From Lachnospiraceae bacterium (GTDB taxonomy: Bacteria; Bacillota; Clostridia; Lachnospirales; Lachnospiraceae): 6,774 nt of DNA. Below are positions 5,175 to 6,774 of this stretch, one piece after another. Under the pieces are notes generated by a model, which saw only the letters and a list, made by a program, of their open reading frames with translations, did no database searches and had not been told where the DNA came from. The stretch's first letter is position 1; the number at the start of each line of letters is the position of its first letter. The stretch is from NCBI GenBank assembly GCA_024691065.1, contig JAILOA010000244.1, positions 1 to 6,774 on the forward strand, read 5' to 3'. The position numbers and the translations under genes were made by a program.

Positions 5175-6774
5175 TTATTCCTCATTACTTTCATTAACAG
5201 AAAGTCCAAGCTCTGCAAGCTGTGTATCCTCGACAATATCAGGAGCTCCTGTAAGTAGGCAGGATGCATCCTTAACCTTAGGAAATGCTATAACATCTCT
5301 GATACTCTCCGACTTAGACATAAGCATAACAAGTCTGTCAAGACCATAAGCAAGTCCTGCGTGAGGTGGTACACCATATTTAAAGGAGTTAAGAAGGAAA
5401 CCGAAGTTCTCCCACGCTCTCTCCTCTGTAAATCCAAGTTCCTTAAACATTCTTTCCTGAATATCATTTTGATGAATACGGATAGAACCGCCACCGATTT
5501 CATTTCCGTTAAGAACTATATCATAAGCTCTTGCACGCACACGACCCGGATCGGTATCCAAAAGTTCAAGATCCTCCTCCATAGGCATTGTAAATGGATG
5601 GTGCATAGCTAAATATCTTCCCTGCTCATCCGACCATTCAAGCAACGGGAATTCAGTAACCCATACGAATCTAAATACATCTTTATCTATTATATCAAGT
5701 TCGTTTGCTAATTTCAACCTAAGAGTTCCCAAAACATCCCAAACGATTTTATTTTTATCCGCTGCGAAAAGAAGTAAATCTCCGGCCTCGCCTTCAAGTT
5801 TCTCGATAAGACTGTTAGTTGTCTCCTCGGATAAAAACTTTGTAAATGAAGATTTCATACTTCCGTCGGACTTTAACTGGATATATGCAAGTCCCTTTGC
5901 TCCTATTTCCTTCGCAGTTTCTACAAGGGCATCAATCTTCTTACGAGGCATATCACCCTGACCCTTAACATTGATAGCACGTACAGAGCCACCATTCTCA
6001 AGAGCTCCCGTAAATACACCAAAACCGCAATCCTTTACAAGCTCTGATACATCCTTTAATTCCATACCGAAACGCATATCAGGCTTATCGGAGCCGAATC
6101 TGTCCATTGCTTCCTGCCATGTAATACGCTCAATAGGAAGCGCTACATCTACATCCAAAACTTCTTTGAAGAGTTTCTGAAGAAGTCTTTCATTTACATC
6201 AAGTACATCTTCCTCATCAACAAAAGAAAGCTCCATATCAATCTGTGTAAACTCAGGCTGTCTGTCTGCTCTTAAATCCTCATCCCTGAAGCATCTTGCA
6301 ATCTGGAAATAACGATCATATCCGGCACACATAAGAAGCTGCTTAAAAAGCTGTGGAGACTGCGGAAGCGCATAAAATGTACCGTTATGCACTCTACTTG
6401 GTACAAGATAATCACGTGCACCCTCAGGTGTTGATTTGGTAAGAATCGGAGTTTCTATCTCTAAGAATCCTTCATCCTCAAGGAATTTCCTTGTGATATT
6501 GGAGATTCTGCTACGCATAAATAAAGCATTCTGAAGCTCCGGACGACGTAAATCAAGCGTTCTATATTTAAGACGAATTGCTTCGTCGGTCTTTATACCG
6601 GCCTCAATAGGGAACGGTGGTGTTTCAGCCTCGGATAATACTCTTAATTCATCAGCATTAATCTCGATTTTGCCCGTCTTAAGATTTTCATTTACAGCTC
6701 CGGCACGCTTATTAACCTTACCTGTAACAGCTATTACAAACTCACTGCGAAGCTTATACGCCTTATCAAATACG
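5175..6774 (-). CDS. aspS: Aspartyl-tRNA synthetase, bacterial type (5' end beyond right edge)
   Basis: This class IIb aminoacyl-tRNA synthetase charges tRNA-Asp with aspartate in the cytosol. The reading frame stays open to the right edge, giving 532 visible residues. By comparison with the 590-residue Escherichia coli enzyme, roughly the first 55-60 residues (start of the anticodon-binding OB fold) are missing. Visible parts in order are the end of the OB fold (VTGKV), LKYRTLDLRRPE, motif 1 FLEIETPILTKSTPEGARDY (103-122), motif 2 FRDEDLRADRQPEFTQ (162-177, ATP-binding Arg163), a GAD-type insertion in the middle (including AKGLAYI), AMHHPFT, NGNEIGGGSIRIH, and motif 3 GLAYGLDRL (Arg480). The GAD insertion marks the bacterial form. 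The ATG at 6518 is internal, not the start, because conserved AspRS sequence continues upstream. Whether it also charges tRNA-Asn cannot be judged, since the N-terminal recognition region is missing. Confidence 0.97.
   Translation of the reverse strand, partial: VFDKAYKLRSEFVIAVTGKVNKRAGAVNENLKTGKIEINADELRVLSEAETPPFPIEAGIKTDEAIRLKYRTLDLRRPELQNALFMRSRISNITRKFLEDEGFLEIETPILTKSTPEGARDYLVPSRVHNGTFYALPQSPQLFKQLLMCAGYDRYFQIARCFRDEDLRADRQPEFTQIDMELSFVDEEDVLDVNERLLQKLFKEVLDVDVALPIERITWQEAMDRFGSDKPDMRFGMELKDVSELVKDCGFGVFTGALENGGSVRAINVKGQGDMPRKKIDALVETAKEIGAKGLAYIQLKSDGSMKSSFTKFLSEETTNSLIEKLEGEAGDLLLFAADKNKIVWDVLGTLRLKLANELDIIDKDVFRFVWVTEFPLLEWSDEQGRYLAMHHPFTMPMEEDLELLDTDPGRVRARAYDIVLNGNEIGGGSIRIHQNDIQERMFKELGFTEERAWENFGFLLNSFKYGVPPHAGLAYGLDRLVMLMSKSESIRDVIAFPKVKDASCLLTGAPDIVEDTQLAELGLSVNESNEE

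Noticed and set aside
5168..5179. Perfect 12-bp palindrome AATAATATTATT at the aspS stop
   Set aside because: It is pure A/T in an A/T-rich stretch, has no loop for a hairpin and overlaps the stop codon, so chance explains it.
5175..6518. Treating the ATG at 6518 as the start of aspS
   Set aside because: The same frame continues upstream for 85 codons of conserved AspRS sequence (VTGKV, LKYRTLDLRRPE) to the window edge, so the gene is cut by the window and not naturally short.
1..6774. Mobile elements, CRISPR arrays, tRNA or rRNA genes, defence or other novel gene cassettes
   Set aside because: No transposase, recombinase, direct-repeat array, tRNA cloverleaf or unfamiliar gene cluster is visible. 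All large genes belong to known families and are intact apart from truncation at the window edges.

Overview
The window looks like a chromosomal segment from a low-GC, anaerobic, fermentative Firmicute, most likely a clostridial gut or rumen bacterium of the Lachnospiraceae type. The evidence is AT-rich intergenic DNA, strong GGAGG-type ribosome binding sites, a solitary cysteine-rich [FeFe] hydrogenase, a clostridial-style PTS Enzyme I and CcpA-type cre sites. The genus is inferred from protein style only; no rRNA or other marker gene is present.

All five genes lie on the minus strand, so transcription runs from right to left. In transcription order they are: aspS (aspartyl-tRNA synthetase, 5' end beyond the right edge); a [FeFe] hydrogenase with the atypical H-cluster motifs TSCCPAF / GPCIAKK / EGMICVGGC; a small PAP2-family membrane phosphatase with a TTG start; ptsI (PTS Enzyme I); and the start of a PTS EIIBC sugar permease that runs off the left edge. 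Gaps of about 160 to 380 bases separate the genes. Most gaps hold a credible promoter or terminator, so this looks like a row of separately controlled units rather than one operon. The likeliest exception is ptsI and the EIIBC gene, because no convincing terminator lies between them.

Functionally, ptsI and the EIIBC gene belong together. Enzyme I takes phosphate from PEP and passes it through HPr (ptsH is not in the window) and an EIIA to the EIIB cysteine, and EIIC then imports and phosphorylates a sugar. The hydrogenase fits the same fermentative lifestyle, disposing of reductant as H2 or sensing it. AspS and the PAP2 protein are housekeeping or envelope functions with no evident link.

The most informative non-coding part is the gap between the PAP2 gene and ptsI (2352-2729). 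It holds a strong intrinsic terminator for the PAP2 gene, A/T tracts, a promoter with perfect TTGACA and TATAAT hexamers at 17-bp spacing, a cre site (13/14) just downstream of the predicted transcription start, and a leader of about 250 nt. The leader contains a second cre-like site and ends in a hairpin that could cover part of the ptsI Shine-Dalgarno sequence. I found no mobile element, CRISPR array, tRNA or rRNA gene, and no clearly new multi-gene system. The observations most worth following are the layered control of ptsI and the variant hydrogenase.
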